From: Alphaproteobacteria bacterium
GTDB lineage: Bacteria > Pseudomonadota > Alphaproteobacteria > Reyranellales > Reyranellaceae
Assembly: GCA_013290035.1 (NCBI GenBank)
Contig: JABCYT010000002.1
Coordinates: 1 to 18,612 of the forward strand
Direction: 5' to 3'
Length of the DNA stretch: 18,612 nucleotides
A model generated the notes under the pieces. The model was not told the DNA's origin. It saw nothing but the letters and a program-made list of their open reading frames with translations, and ran no database searches. The number at the start of each line of letters is the position of its first letter. The first letter of the stretch is position 1. Both the position numbers and the translations under genes were made by a program. Positions 1-7,724 of the stretch are shown here, piece by piece.

Positions 1-704
1 ACCCCGCCAACCACCTGCGCCACGACGCCCTTCAGCGTCGCCTGGAAGCTCATCGCCGGATCGATGTAGTTGTAATACATGCCGACCAGCAGGCCGCTCA
101 CCGCACCCAATCCCGAGGCGATGGCGAAAACCGTGCGATTCACGGCGTTGACGTCGACGCCCATCTGCTGCGCCGCGTCGCGATCCTGGGCCGTGGCGCG
201 GACCGCCCAGCCCAACCGCGTGAAACGCAAGAAATAGAACAGCAGCCCCGCGCTGCTGAGGCCGACGAAGGCGATCACCAGATCGAGCGCGCCGATCGTG
301 CCCGAGCCGAGCTGAAACCGGCGATCCAGCAACTCGCTGGGCAAGGCCCGTGGATCAGGCGAGAAAGCGAGCTGGATGAGCTGATCGAGCACGAAACTCA
401 GCCCGATGGTTGCCAGCAGCGGCGCGATATGGGGCTGACCTTGCAGCGGACGAAGCCCGAACCGCTCGATGCCGAGCCCCAACAGGGCGCCGACCGCCAC
501 GACAATGACGATAGTGAGCGGCAACGGCGTGCCGAGATGGGTCACCGCCAGGAAGCCGGCATAGGCGCCTACCACATAGACCGAGCCGTGGGCGAAGTTG
601 ATCAGCCGGCTCACCCCGAAGATCAAGGCAAGACCCACTGCCAGCAACGCATAGATGTTGCCGATAATGATGCCGTTGACGGTGTAGTCGAACCAGGAGG
701 CCAC
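1..704 (-). CDS. Branched-chain amino acid-type ABC transporter permease (LivH family), C-terminus cut by window edge
   Basis: Inner-membrane permease of a HAAT-type importer, which moves branched-chain or other amino acids, or short amides or organic acids, delivered by a periplasmic binding protein. About 234 codons are visible; the end lies beyond base 1. The N-terminus ([21 protein letters not shown], residues about 9-29) and the following [16 protein letters not shown] stretch are typical of LivH, as are the strings of hydrophobic segments. The later [15 protein letters not shown] region is the cytoplasmic EAA-like coupling loop. I chose GTG at 702-704, preceded by GGAG with a short spacer, because no in-frame ATG fits. 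It lies 34 bp downstream of the binding protein gene on the same strand, so the two are almost certainly co-transcribed. The partner LivM permease and the LivG/LivF ATPases are expected beyond the window edge. The family is secure; the substrate is not known. Confidence 0.93.
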   Translation of the reverse strand, partial: MASWFDYTVNGIIIGNIYALLAVGLALIFGVSRLINFAHGSVYVVGAYAGFLAVTHLGTPLPLTIVIVVAVGALLGLGIERFGLRPLQGQPHIAPLLATIGLSFVLDQLIQLAFSPDPRALPSELLDRRFQLGSGTIGALDLVIAFVGLSSAGLLFYFLRFTRLGWAVRATAQDRDAAQQMGVDVNAVNRTVFAIASGLGAVSGLLVGMYYNYIDPAMSFQATLKGVVAQVVGG

Positions 705-738
705 TAGCTGCTCCGGGAAGAGGCGCTCCGGGACGGGT

Positions 739-1902
739 TCATCGCGTCGCCGTGCCACCTTCCCAGACGGTGAAGTGGCCGTCCTTGACGACGAGCTCGA
801 CGTTCATGGCGCCAGAGACCCGCCGTGTATTCGGATCGAACGTCGCCTTGCCAAAGATCACGCTCGGGACGTCCTTCACCTTGGCCAGACCGTCGTGGAT
901 CGCCTTGCGATCGATGCCGGATTCGCGCATCACCTGCGCCAACAGGATCATCGTATCGTAGGCGTATGCGTTGAAGGCGTCGGGCTCCTTGTCGTACTTG
1001 GCCTTGAACTTGGTGACGAAGTTGCGCACCTGCGGGCGCGGATCCTCGGGAAAATAGCGCGACGCCGTGTAGACGCCCTCGACGGCATCGCCGCCCAGCT
1101 CGACGAACTTGGGCGAATAGACCGAACTCGCCGCGACCATCGGCAGATTGAGGCCTGACTGCTTCACCTGGCGGGCGATCAGCGCGGCGTCGGAGTAGTA
1201 GGAGATCAGCATCAGACCGTCCGGCTTGGCGTCGCGCACCCGCACGAGAGTCGAGCGGAAGTCCTTCTCGTCGGCCATGTAGCCCTCGATGTCGACGATC
1301 TCGGCGCCCATGTCCTTGGCGGCCTTGACGAAGATGTCCTTGCTGGTGCGGCCCCAGTCGGTGTTGAGGTGAAGAACGGCGATGCGCTTCAGACCCAGCC
1401 GCTTGATGGCATAGGCGGCGCTGAGCGGCTGCTCGTCGGATTGGCTGACCGAGTTGCTCCACATGTAGTCGCCGCCCTTGGTGAAGTCGGGGTGCGAATT
1501 GGTGAAGCCGAACTGGACGAGCTTGGCCTTCTGGTAGATCGGCGATGCCGCCATCGAGGCCGGACTCGAGAAGTCGCCGAGTTCGGCCACGATGCGTGGG
1601 TCGGCAACAAACTTCTGGGCCACCGCGACGGACTGGCGGGGATCGCTTTGCGTATCCTCGAAAATGTAGGCAAGCGGCCTTCCCTTGATGCCGCTGGCGC
1701 CGTTGATCTCGTCAAGGGCAAGATCGAAGCCCTGCTTCCACTGAGCGCCATACTGCGCGTTCGGACCAGTCAATGGGCCGCTGACGCCCAGATAGATCGG
1801 ATCTCCCTTCGCTGCCCCAGTCTGGGCGCCGGCGGGAACAATCGCCGCCAAAAGAAAAGCGGCAGCGGCGCCAATACTGAAACGACGGTTGGCTGCGGAC
1901 AT
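739..1902 (-). CDS. ABC transporter substrate-binding protein, branched-chain amino acid type (LivK/Peripla_BP_6)
   Basis: Periplasmic receptor of the adjacent LivH-type importer, 387 aa, normal for the family. Residues 1-26 form a Sec signal peptide (NRRF, a hydrophobic core, then an AGAQ cleavage region). There is no lipobox Cys, so it should be a soluble periplasmic protein. The mature part begins [19 protein letters not shown], the hallmark first strand and ligand loop of the type I periplasmic-binding fold. Later come [35 protein letters not shown] (ligand cleft) and [16 protein letters not shown] (second-lobe start), which give a complete two-lobe order. ATG at 1902 is preceded by GAGG at a good distance. 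It is the first gene of the transporter operon, with a 192-bp gap upstream. Members of this family in alphaproteobacteria bind many different small acids and amides, so the ligand cannot be read from sequence. Confidence 0.95.
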   Translation of the reverse strand: MSAANRRFSIGAAAAFLLAAIVPAGAQTGAAKGDPIYLGVSGPLTGPNAQYGAQWKQGFDLALDEINGASGIKGRPLAYIFEDTQSDPRQSVAVAQKFVADPRIVAELGDFSSPASMAASPIYQKAKLVQFGFTNSHPDFTKGGDYMWSNSVSQSDEQPLSAAYAIKRLGLKRIAVLHLNTDWGRTSKDIFVKAAKDMGAEIVDIEGYMADEKDFRSTLVRVRDAKPDGLMLISYYSDAALIARQVKQSGLNLPMVAASSVYSPKFVELGGDAVEGVYTASRYFPEDPRPQVRNFVTKFKAKYDKEPDAFNAYAYDTMILLAQVMRESGIDRKAIHDGLAKVKDVPSVIFGKATFDPNTRRVSGAMNVELVVKDGHFTVWEGGTATR

Positions 1903-2015
1903 GGAGACCTCGTGAGATAGGGCTTCGACAAGCAGGCGTCGAACGTTACAGAGCCGTCATCGCAGGCAAAGAGAATGTATTGTCGCCGCTGCGCGCGTTG
2001 AAATCACATTCTTCT

Positions 2016-2050
2016 TCCGTGCAATGATATCAGGAAAAGTAATGCACGGA
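2016..2050. promoter_or_regulatory. 8-bp inverted repeat in the intergenic region upstream of the LivK-type gene
   Basis: TCCGTGCA at 2016-2023 is repeated as its exact reverse complement TGCACGGA at 2043-2050, separated by an AT-rich 19-bp spacer. It lies in the 192-bp gap between the end of the DUF3592-like gene (2095) and the start codon of the binding protein (1902). There is no T-tract next to it, so it does not look like a Rho-independent terminator. An operator for the transporter operon is an equally good reading. Both are inference. Confidence 0.35.
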
Positions 2051-2094
2051 CTGTACCAGCCGCGATTTTGCGCCTTGCAGGCACATTTGCCGGT

Positions 2095-2985
2095 CTACGG
2101 GGTTCGCCGAGGCATCCGCCAATGCCGCCGCGCCCAGTGTGACAGCAGCACCGATCCGCCGAACAGCAACGTTACCGCGAAGGGAACGGCGGACGGCAGC
2201 CAGAGTTCAAGGAACGACGCGATGCGGGCGTCGATGGGGTTGGCTGGATCGTAGATCACCATCACGCGCTCGCCCCGGGCGTACGCCGTGCTGCTGCCGC
2301 CACTGCCATGGAACTCGATCTCGCGACCCTCCAACGTGGCGAAGCGCACGACGGGCGTGTAGTAAACGCGCTCGACATCGTGCCGCCACTCGCTCCCGTC
2401 GGCCCGGGTCACGTCCTCCTGCTCGGTCCGTCGCGTTTGACGGATCTCGACGACGGTTCCTTGAGTCCGCAGGCCACCGGTATAGAGGGTGACGGCGTTC
2501 CAGACGGTGAAGACGCCGATCAACGCCGACGCCACGGCGATCGTGCCGAAAGCCCGCTCGCCGATCACGAACAAGTCGACGCCGCGCGAGAGCGCCCATG
2601 TCATGGCGCCGAACAGCAGCCAGAAGGCGCCGAACAACGCCACGAAAAGCGCGGAGAACCACAGTCGGTCGAACGTGCCGATGCGGAAATCCTCAGGATT
2701 CTGCTGCATGTAGAGGATCGCGACCCTGTCGCCCAGCGCGAAGTCGGGGGCACCGCTTGCCAGATCCTTGACCTCCTGGCTCCGGCCATCCGGCAACCTA
2801 AAGCGCACAACGGGCGCATACATGTCGCCCTCGCGGCGGATCTCGACAACCTCACCCTGGGCGCGCTGTCCGTAGAGCACGTGGCGCAGACTACTCCAGC
2901 CCAGCGCCAGTCCGCCCAAAAGGATCAGCATGCCGATGCCCATGATCAGCCAGGCAATCCAGCACCAGCTGCGATCGACGGTCAC
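2095..2985 (-). CDS. Two-repeat DUF3592-like membrane protein
   Basis: Predicted inner-membrane protein of 296 aa and unknown biochemical role. It shows an internal duplication. Residues about 40-92 (GQRAQGEVVEIR, then PVVRFRLPDGR, then GDRVAILY) and residues about 172-245 (LRTQGTVVEIR, then PVVRFATLEGR, then GERVMVIYDP) are the same module twice. This is the beta-rich soluble domain of DUF3592 proteins. Each copy is framed by hydrophobic segments at about 9-33, 108-132, 143-170 and 264-284, giving the order TM-domain-TM-TM-domain-TM. I chose GTG at 2983-2985, which starts 7 bp after the stop of the preceding gene; the nearest upstream in-frame ATG would overlap that gene by about 100 bp. No clear ribosome site is visible, so translational coupling is likely. 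The C-terminus is short and basic (RRHWRMPRRTP). It is the last gene of the minus-strand operon. Confidence 0.82.
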   Translation of the reverse strand: MTVDRSWCWIAWLIMGIGMLILLGGLALGWSSLRHVLYGQRAQGEVVEIRREGDMYAPVVRFRLPDGRSQEVKDLASGAPDFALGDRVAILYMQQNPEDFRIGTFDRLWFSALFVALFGAFWLLFGAMTWALSRGVDLFVIGERAFGTIAVASALIGVFTVWNAVTLYTGGLRTQGTVVEIRQTRRTEQEDVTRADGSEWRHDVERVYYTPVVRFATLEGREIEFHGSGGSSTAYARGERVMVIYDPANPIDARIASFLELWLPSAVPFAVTLLFGGSVLLSHWARRHWRMPRRTP

Positions 2986-2992
2986 GGTTTGT

Positions 2993-3658
2993 TCAGCGCG
3001 GCCGCCGGCGCAGGGCGTCGACGATGGTGACCAGCCGATTGCCCTGCGGCGTCGCCGGATCGAGCAACTTGTCGCGCGGGGTCGTTTCGGCAAGCCGGCT
3101 CAGTTCCATCAGGGCGCGCACGTGCTGGCGACGCGTCAGACGATGCTCGCTGGATCGATGACGGAAGAACAGGCGGAACAGCTGACCCTCGCCCAGCAGC
3201 GCACTAAGCTCGGTGGCGGTGACGTAAATCAGGAAGCAGGTGAAGAGCCAGATCTGGATGGCGGCAAAGCGCCGCCACGAGAACTCATCGACAGCCGCGC
3301 CGAAGGCCAGCGTGAAGCCCCTGTGGTCGATCGCGAAATGGATGAAGCGCTCCAGGATGCGCGCGACCAGCACGATCAAGGTATAAAAAATCGTCTTGTA
3401 GAGAATGGGCTGGATCAGCGGCGCGCCGCGAAAGCGGTCGATCAGCCTGATCCTGTTGGCAACCAGCACGGACTTGCCCACGACCAGAGCCGTCGTGGTC
3501 ACGACAAGGAAACCCGACAGACGGAACCAGTAGTCGTGGACGAGCAGATTGGTCGTGAAAACGATCAGATTGAAGGCGATGAAAAAATACAGGGTCGGCG
3601 GCAGCATGTGCCTGAAGAGGGCCAAAGCCGCGCGGCCAGCCCGCGCCGGCAGGCTCAC
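2993..3658 (-). CDS. Conserved hypothetical polytopic membrane protein
   Basis: I do not recognise a named family. The 221-aa product has about four hydrophobic segments (residues about 21-40, 47-66, 88-108 and 131-152), then a basic cytoplasmic-looking tail of about 60 residues (LFRLFFRHRSSEHRLTRRQ and onward). Loops between the segments are basic (RIRLIDRFRG). The start is GTG at 3656-3658, overlapping the TGA stop of the dehydrogenase gene as GTGA. This overlap implies translational coupling and argues for this start over longer in-frame readings that run into the dehydrogenase gene. The next gene starts 7 bp after its stop. Its position between a sugar dehydrogenase and a DUF3592-like membrane protein suggests an envelope role, but no function can be assigned from sequence. 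Confidence 0.75.
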   Translation of the reverse strand: MSLPARAGRAALALFRHMLPPTLYFFIAFNLIVFTTNLLVHDYWFRLSGFLVVTTTALVVGKSVLVANRIRLIDRFRGAPLIQPILYKTIFYTLIVLVARILERFIHFAIDHRGFTLAFGAAVDEFSWRRFAAIQIWLFTCFLIYVTATELSALLGEGQLFRLFFRHRSSEHRLTRRQHVRALMELSRLAETTPRDKLLDPATPQGNRLVTIVDALRRRPR

Positions 3659-4422
3659 ATGCGGCCCCCGTCGACCACGAAGTTCTGCGCCGTCACCAGC
3701 CGGCTGTCGTCGGCGGCGAGCCACAGCGCCATGCGCGCGATATCCGGCGGATAGAGCTTCTCCTTGAGGCATTGCGCCTGCATCAGCCCCGCCTCGGCCT
3801 CCGGCGTCAGCCAAAGATCGATCTGGCGCCGGGTCATGATCCAGCCCGGCGTGATCGAGTTCAACCGAATGTGGTCGGGGCCGAGATCGCGTGCCAGGCC
3901 GCGCGTCATGCCGATCACCGCGGCCTTCGCGGCCTGGTAGACGGCGAGATTGGCCGTCATGGTGTGGTAGCTGACCGAGCTGAAATTGACGATCGAGCCC
4001 CCGCCCGCCTTCTTCATGCCGGGCGCGATCGTCTGGATGGCGAAGAACTGGTGCCGCAGGTTCACCGCGATACGCTCGTCCCAGTAGGCCGGCGTCACCT
4101 CCTCGAGCGAATGGCGATCGTCGCGCGCGGCATTGTTGATCAGCGCGGTGAACGGCCCCAGGCGAGCTGCCATGCCGACGATCGCGGCTTGATAGGCCGC
4201 AATGTCGCGCACGTCACACTTGGCGAACATCGGCGCCGGATGACCGGCCGCCGCGATCTTGACGCCGAGCGCCTTGGATGCCGCCTCGTCGATATCGACG
4301 AAACCCACCTTGGCGCCCTGCGCGGCGAAGTGCTCGACGATCGAGGCGCCGATACCCGAGCCGCCGCCCGAGACGAACACGGCGCGATCCTTGAGGCTGG
4401 GATAGGAGGCGAAGGATGACAT
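3655..4422 (-). CDS. NAD(P)-dependent SDR oxidoreductase, XylB-like aldose 1-dehydrogenase candidate
   Basis: Classical short-chain dehydrogenase of 255 aa, cytoplasmic. The nucleotide-binding glycine motif is SGGGSGIG (18-25). The acidic FVDID at 41-45 favours NAD over NADP. CD at 69-70 and NNAA at 96-99 follow. The catalytic set is S149, Y162 and K166 (YQAAK). From memory, the DDRH, AYWDERI.VNLRH, APGMKK.GGG and AQCLK patches closely match Caulobacter D-xylose 1-dehydrogenase (XylB), which oxidises the sugar to its 1,5- or 1,4-lactone. I did not run an alignment. The neighbour 8 bp upstream is an aldose mutarotase, which would supply the correct anomer and strengthens the sugar-dehydrogenase reading. 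ATG at 4422 has AGGGG upstream. The final codon ATG and the TGA stop overlap the GTG start of the next gene. The sugar could be a pentose or hexose; other SDR alcohol substrates are not excluded. Confidence 0.88.
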   Translation of the reverse strand: MSSFASYPSLKDRAVFVSGGGSGIGASIVEHFAAQGAKVGFVDIDEAASKALGVKIAAAGHPAPMFAKCDVRDIAAYQAAIVGMAARLGPFTALINNAARDDRHSLEEVTPAYWDERIAVNLRHQFFAIQTIAPGMKKAGGGSIVNFSSVSYHTMTANLAVYQAAKAAVIGMTRGLARDLGPDHIRLNSITPGWIMTRRQIDLWLTPEAEAGLMQAQCLKEKLYPPDIARMALWLAADDSRLVTAQNFVVDGGRM

Positions 4423-4430
4423 GGGAGCCC

Positions 4431-5288
4431 CTAGAGGTTGGAGAGACGGAACACGGCGTCGCCGGCCAGCGTGGCGCCGGCCTCGAGACGGGTCGAACCG
4501 ATCTCGCCCGGAATATGACTCACCGGTTCGACGCAGAAATAGGGACGGCCCGGCGGTATGTAGATGATGACGTCGCGGAAAGGCGCCGTCGCTTCCATGT
4601 CCAGACGAAGCCCGACCTTGGGCCGAACGATCGTGGCATGGCCGTCCCAGCCCTCGAAGCCGCTGTCGACTGTGACCTCGTCGACCTTGCGCGACTTGGC
4701 GAAATCCCATTTCGGCGGCACCGCGATGCGCTCGATCGGCAGCACTTCGGCGTCGGTCAGCCAGACTTGCCGGGTGCGGCAGGAAAGTTCGGTGTCGGCG
4801 TCACGCACGAAGAACGGATGCAGCCCGAGGCCGGCCGGCACGGGCCGGTTCTCCAGGTTCTCGATGCTGATGCCGATCGAGAGCGTGTCGCCGTCGAGGC
4901 GATAGGTCTGGCGGGCGCGATAGCGAAACGGCCAGCCGTCCCGAGGGTCGTGCTCGTAGACGATGTCGGCGGAGTGGCCGTCGCTGCGCGCGACGGTCCA
5001 CGGCTTTGCCCAGCCGTCACCGTGCATGGGATGCCGCACGCCTGGCCAGTTGGGCTTCAGCACGATCTCGGTGCCGTCGAAGACGAACCGGCCGTTCGCG
5101 ATGCGGCCGGAGAACGGCACCAGCGGATAGCAGGACGACTCGTTGCCCCGCCCCGAACCAACGGCCTCCGCTGTCGTTAGCCGCAGGAGGTCGATGGACG
5201 AGTCAGCCGTCAAGCGGGCGATCGATCCGCCGGCCTGGGGGGCGAGATCCAGGCCGAGCCGGCCGGAGCGCAAGGACAAGAGTTTCAT
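4431..5288 (-). CDS. Aldose 1-epimerase (galactose mutarotase-like)
   Basis: Cytoplasmic mutarotase that interconverts alpha and beta anomers of an aldose, 285 aa. It is the short YphB-like type of the family. Family landmarks are all present: PLVPFSGRIANGRF with R62, HPMHGDGW with H86 and H89, the catalytic acid His in GLGLHPFF (H157), and the catalytic base Glu in CVEP (E254). It has no signal peptide. The ATG at 5286-5288 opens a minus-strand operon with a sugar dehydrogenase 8 bp downstream. It is divergent from a sugar-type importer gene starting at 5411. That context suggests it prepares an imported sugar for C1 oxidation. The family is secure; the exact sugar is unknown. Confidence 0.92.
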   Translation of the reverse strand: MKLLSLRSGRLGLDLAPQAGGSIARLTADSSIDLLRLTTAEAVGSGRGNESSCYPLVPFSGRIANGRFVFDGTEIVLKPNWPGVRHPMHGDGWAKPWTVARSDGHSADIVYEHDPRDGWPFRYRARQTYRLDGDTLSIGISIENLENRPVPAGLGLHPFFVRDADTELSCRTRQVWLTDAEVLPIERIAVPPKWDFAKSRKVDEVTVDSGFEGWDGHATIVRPKVGLRLDMEATAPFRDVIIYIPPGRPYFCVEPVSHIPGEIGSTRLEAGATLAGDAVFRLSNL

Positions 5289-5368
5289 GCCATCGCCTCT
5301 ACCCGCATCCGGGCACGTAATCCATGGCCTGCTTTTTGCTCGATCCTCGCTACGTTCGACAGGGGGCT

Positions 5369-5390
5369 GGTGATAGGCTCGGTCATCACC
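5369..5390. promoter_or_regulatory. Inverted repeat GGTGAT-N10-ATCACC in the divergent control region
   Basis: GGTGAT (5369-5374) and its reverse complement ATCACC (5385-5390) flank a 10-bp spacer; C5367 and G5392 also pair. This is the only clear dyad in the 122-bp region between the divergent mutarotase (5288) and importer (5411) genes. It lies 21 bp upstream of the importer start codon. The size and position suit a homodimeric repressor such as a LacI or GntR type, but no such regulator is encoded in the window. I found no convincing -35/-10 pair here. Confidence 0.4.
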
Positions 5391-5410
5391 GGGGCAAGCG
5401 AGGGCATGAC

Positions 5411-6769
5411 ATGAGCGACGATTTCATCGGCAAATGGGAATTGAGCCGGCGGCGCGTTCTCGGCGGGGCCGCCGGTCTCGGCGTGGCCGGACTGTCGGGA
5501 GCTGCCTTCGGTCAGCCAGCCGGGCCTTGGAGCGTGGCGCCCAAGAGCAAGGTCGATCGGCTCAACTTCGTCGTCTGGACGTACGGCGACATCTACACGC
5601 GCATCGCCAAGCAGTTCGAGACCGACTGGGGCGTCAAGGTCGATTCGACGATCTCCTCCTTCAACGATCACCCGACCAAGCTCGCGACCATGTTCGCGGC
5701 CGGCGAGAAGATCGACGTCTCGCAGTCCTCGCCCTTCTCCTTCCCCAATTTCGTCAACCAGGGCCTGGCCGAACCACTCGACGACCTGCCGGGCGCCGCC
5801 GACTACATCAAGGACTTCACGCCCTTCACCAAACAGGTGGCGACGATCGGCGGCAAGACCATGGGCCTGCCGTACTTTTCCGCGGTGTGGATCTGGAACT
5901 ACTACTCGGACATGCTGGAGAAGCTCAAGATCGACAAGCCGTTCGCCAGCTACGACGAATTCATCGAACATTGCGTAAAAGCCAAGAAGGACGGCGTGTC
6001 GCGCTATCCCATCCTTTGGATCGCTGGCGTCGGCCTCGAGCAGCTGCCGGGCACCTGGTACCAGATGACGTTCAACCGCGGCGGCACCTTCTTCGACAAG
6101 CAGGGCAACCACATGCTGGGCGACGGCTCGGTCGCCCGCGAGACGCTGAAATGGTGGGCCAATACCTTCGAGAAGGGCCTCGACATCGCCGACCCCGAAT
6201 CGCTGAAAGTGCAGTTTACCAGCGGGGCCAAGGCGTTCGGCGCCGGCAAGAACCTCTATCGCGGGCCGAACCATCATTACGGCCTCAACATCTGCAACGA
6301 TCCGGCACAGTCGCCGATCGCCGGCAAGGTCAAGGCGCTGGGCTCGCCGGGCGACGGCAAGACGATCGGCGTCACCCACGTCTATTTCTTGTCGTCGGCC
6401 AACCGCGACAAGGAATGGGCGTGGAAGCTCTTGCAGTATCTCGGCGGCAAGACCAAGGACGGCAACTACACGCAGGCCGTCAGCCTGGCCAAGGACGCCA
6501 TGCTGGGCTCTGGCTACACTTCGGTGATGAACAGCGACGCGATCAAGCTCGGCTGGGCGCCGTGGGGCGACGTGCCGACCCTGCTCAAGATCTGGGACCA
6601 GGCTGCCTATATCGGCGAGGCCTGTTCGTCGGTTTATCAGCCGTGGCATTTCCCGTGGACCGATCAGCTCAACATCGAAGTCCAGAAATGCCTGACCGGG
6701 CAGATCACGGCCGACCAGTGCTGCGACAACCTGATCAAGGGCATCGCCGACGCCAAGCGCAAGGTCTGA
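5411..6769 (+). CDS. Tat-exported extracellular solute-binding protein, family 1 (sugar-type ABC importer)
   Basis: Periplasmic receptor of a carbohydrate-type (CUT1-like) ABC importer, 452 aa. The N-terminus carries a twin-arginine signal: SRRRVLGG at residues 12-19, then a glycine/alanine-rich hydrophobic stretch ending near residue 34. This implies export of a folded protein. The mature part starts KVDRLNFVVWTYGDIYTRIA, and ADPESLKVQFTSGAKAFGAG and PWGDVPTLLKIWDQAAY follow. This is the usual strand order and length for SBP_bac_1 proteins. I chose ATG 5411 because GAGGG lies 6-7 bp upstream and the Tat motif then sits near the N-terminus; the longer in-frame reading from 5324 would run through the control region. 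Two permease genes follow directly. The ligand cannot be deduced; the divergent sugar genes suggest an aldose or sugar derivative. Confidence 0.93.
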   Translation: MSDDFIGKWELSRRRVLGGAAGLGVAGLSGAAFGQPAGPWSVAPKSKVDRLNFVVWTYGDIYTRIAKQFETDWGVKVDSTISSFNDHPTKLATMFAAGEKIDVSQSSPFSFPNFVNQGLAEPLDDLPGAADYIKDFTPFTKQVATIGGKTMGLPYFSAVWIWNYYSDMLEKLKIDKPFASYDEFIEHCVKAKKDGVSRYPILWIAGVGLEQLPGTWYQMTFNRGGTFFDKQGNHMLGDGSVARETLKWWANTFEKGLDIADPESLKVQFTSGAKAFGAGKNLYRGPNHHYGLNICNDPAQSPIAGKVKALGSPGDGKTIGVTHVYFLSSANRDKEWAWKLLQYLGGKTKDGNYTQAVSLAKDAMLGSGYTSVMNSDAIKLGWAPWGDVPTLLKIWDQAAYIGEACSSVYQPWHFPWTDQLNIEVQKCLTGQITADQCCDNLIKGIADAKRKV

Positions 6770-6839
6770 CACCCTGACCGCCCAGCTCCAGGAGATCGCC
6801 GTCGCGCGCCGGATCCGCATACCCTGGTTCCGGCGCGAG

Positions 6840-7724
6840 ATGCGCGCATCGCACTTCGCCTTCTTCATGAACGTGCCGACTCTGCTCTGCCTCGGTCTGG
6901 TGCTCGCCTACCCGGTGGCTTATGCGGCCTATCTCTCGATGCATCGAGTGGGCCTCGCCCAGTTACGGCGCGGCGAGTTCCCTTTCAGCGGCTGGGAGAA
7001 TTACGGCCGGGTGCTCGAAGATCCTCTGTTCTGGGTCGCGATCAAGAACACGCTGATCTTCACGGCCATCACCGTCAGCAGCGAGATCGTGCTGGCGGTG
7101 CTGATTGCGCTGCTCATCAACCAGACCAGCGTCTGGACGTCGCGGCTCACGCGCTTCCTGATCCTGCTGCCCTACGCCATTCCGCCGATCGCCAACGGCC
7201 TGATCTGGTCCTTCCTCTACAGCTTCCAGTTCGGCTTTCTGAACAGGATCCTGTTCACTGCAGGGCTGATCAGCGATCCGGTCAACTGGGCCGGCAATCC
7301 CAACACGGCACTCTATGCCGTGGCCGTCCCCTATGTCTGGCGCACGCTGCCCTTCGCCATCATCCTGGTGCACGCGGCGCTGCAGGGCATCCCGCGCGAG
7401 CTCTACGAGCAGGCTTCCATTGACGGCGCCAACGCCTGGCACCGTTTCTGGCACATCACCCTGCCGATGCTGCGCCAGATCATCGCCATCATCCTGATTC
7501 TGCGCACGGCGTTCGCCTTTGCCGTGTTCGAGGAGATCCTCGCCATCACCCAGGGCGGACCGGGCGATGCCACCTGGGTCGCGGCCTGGTACAGCTACAA
7601 GATCACTTTTGCGCCACCCAACAATTTCGGCATGGGCTCGGCATCGGCCTACATCCTGGCGCTGATGATCGGCGCGATCGCGCTGGTCTACATGCGCTTT
7701 GTCTACAGGCGGGTGACGCTGTGA
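6840..7724 (+). CDS. Carbohydrate-type ABC transporter permease 1 (MalF/UgpA family)
   Basis: Inner-membrane permease subunit, 294 aa from ATG 6840, with about six hydrophobic segments beginning FFMNVPTLLCLGLVLAYPV. The cytoplasmic EAA coupling loop, EQASIDGANAWHRFWHITLP, is at residues 190-209 and is the BPD_transp_1 signature that docks the ATPase. The start is uncertain. The reading frame is open upstream and contains plausible coding sequence (LTAQLQEIAVARRIRIPWFR) back to a CTG at 6774, which has AAGG upstream; ATG 6840 has only a weak ribosome site. The downstream permease overlaps its stop codon. The family and the pairing with the binding protein are secure. Confidence 0.92.
   Translation: MRASHFAFFMNVPTLLCLGLVLAYPVAYAAYLSMHRVGLAQLRRGEFPFSGWENYGRVLEDPLFWVAIKNTLIFTAITVSSEIVLAVLIALLINQTSVWTSRLTRFLILLPYAIPPIANGLIWSFLYSFQFGFLNRILFTAGLISDPVNWAGNPNTALYAVAVPYVWRTLPFAIILVHAALQGIPRELYEQASIDGANAWHRFWHITLPMLRQIIAIILILRTAFAFAVFEEILAITQGGPGDATWVAAWYSYKITFAPPNNFGMGSASAYILALMIGAIALVYMRFVYRRVTL

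Noticed and set aside
704..1462. 252-codon minus-strand frame overlapping the LivK-type gene and ending at its permease start
   Set aside because: It is an alternative frame of the same strand inside a complete binding protein gene. Its Arg/Gly/His-rich product shows no family.
3655..4710. Longer dehydrogenase reading starting about 96 codons upstream
   Set aside because: The extension runs through the end of the mutarotase gene and has no SDR features. ATG 4422 has AGGGG upstream and gives the standard 255-aa length.
5285..6868. Very long open frame on the minus strand (527 codons) opposite the sugar-type binding protein
   Set aside because: The translation is rich in Arg, Gly, Asp and His without domain order. 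The plus strand codes a clear Tat-exported family 1 binding protein. This is a GC-skewed antisense shadow.
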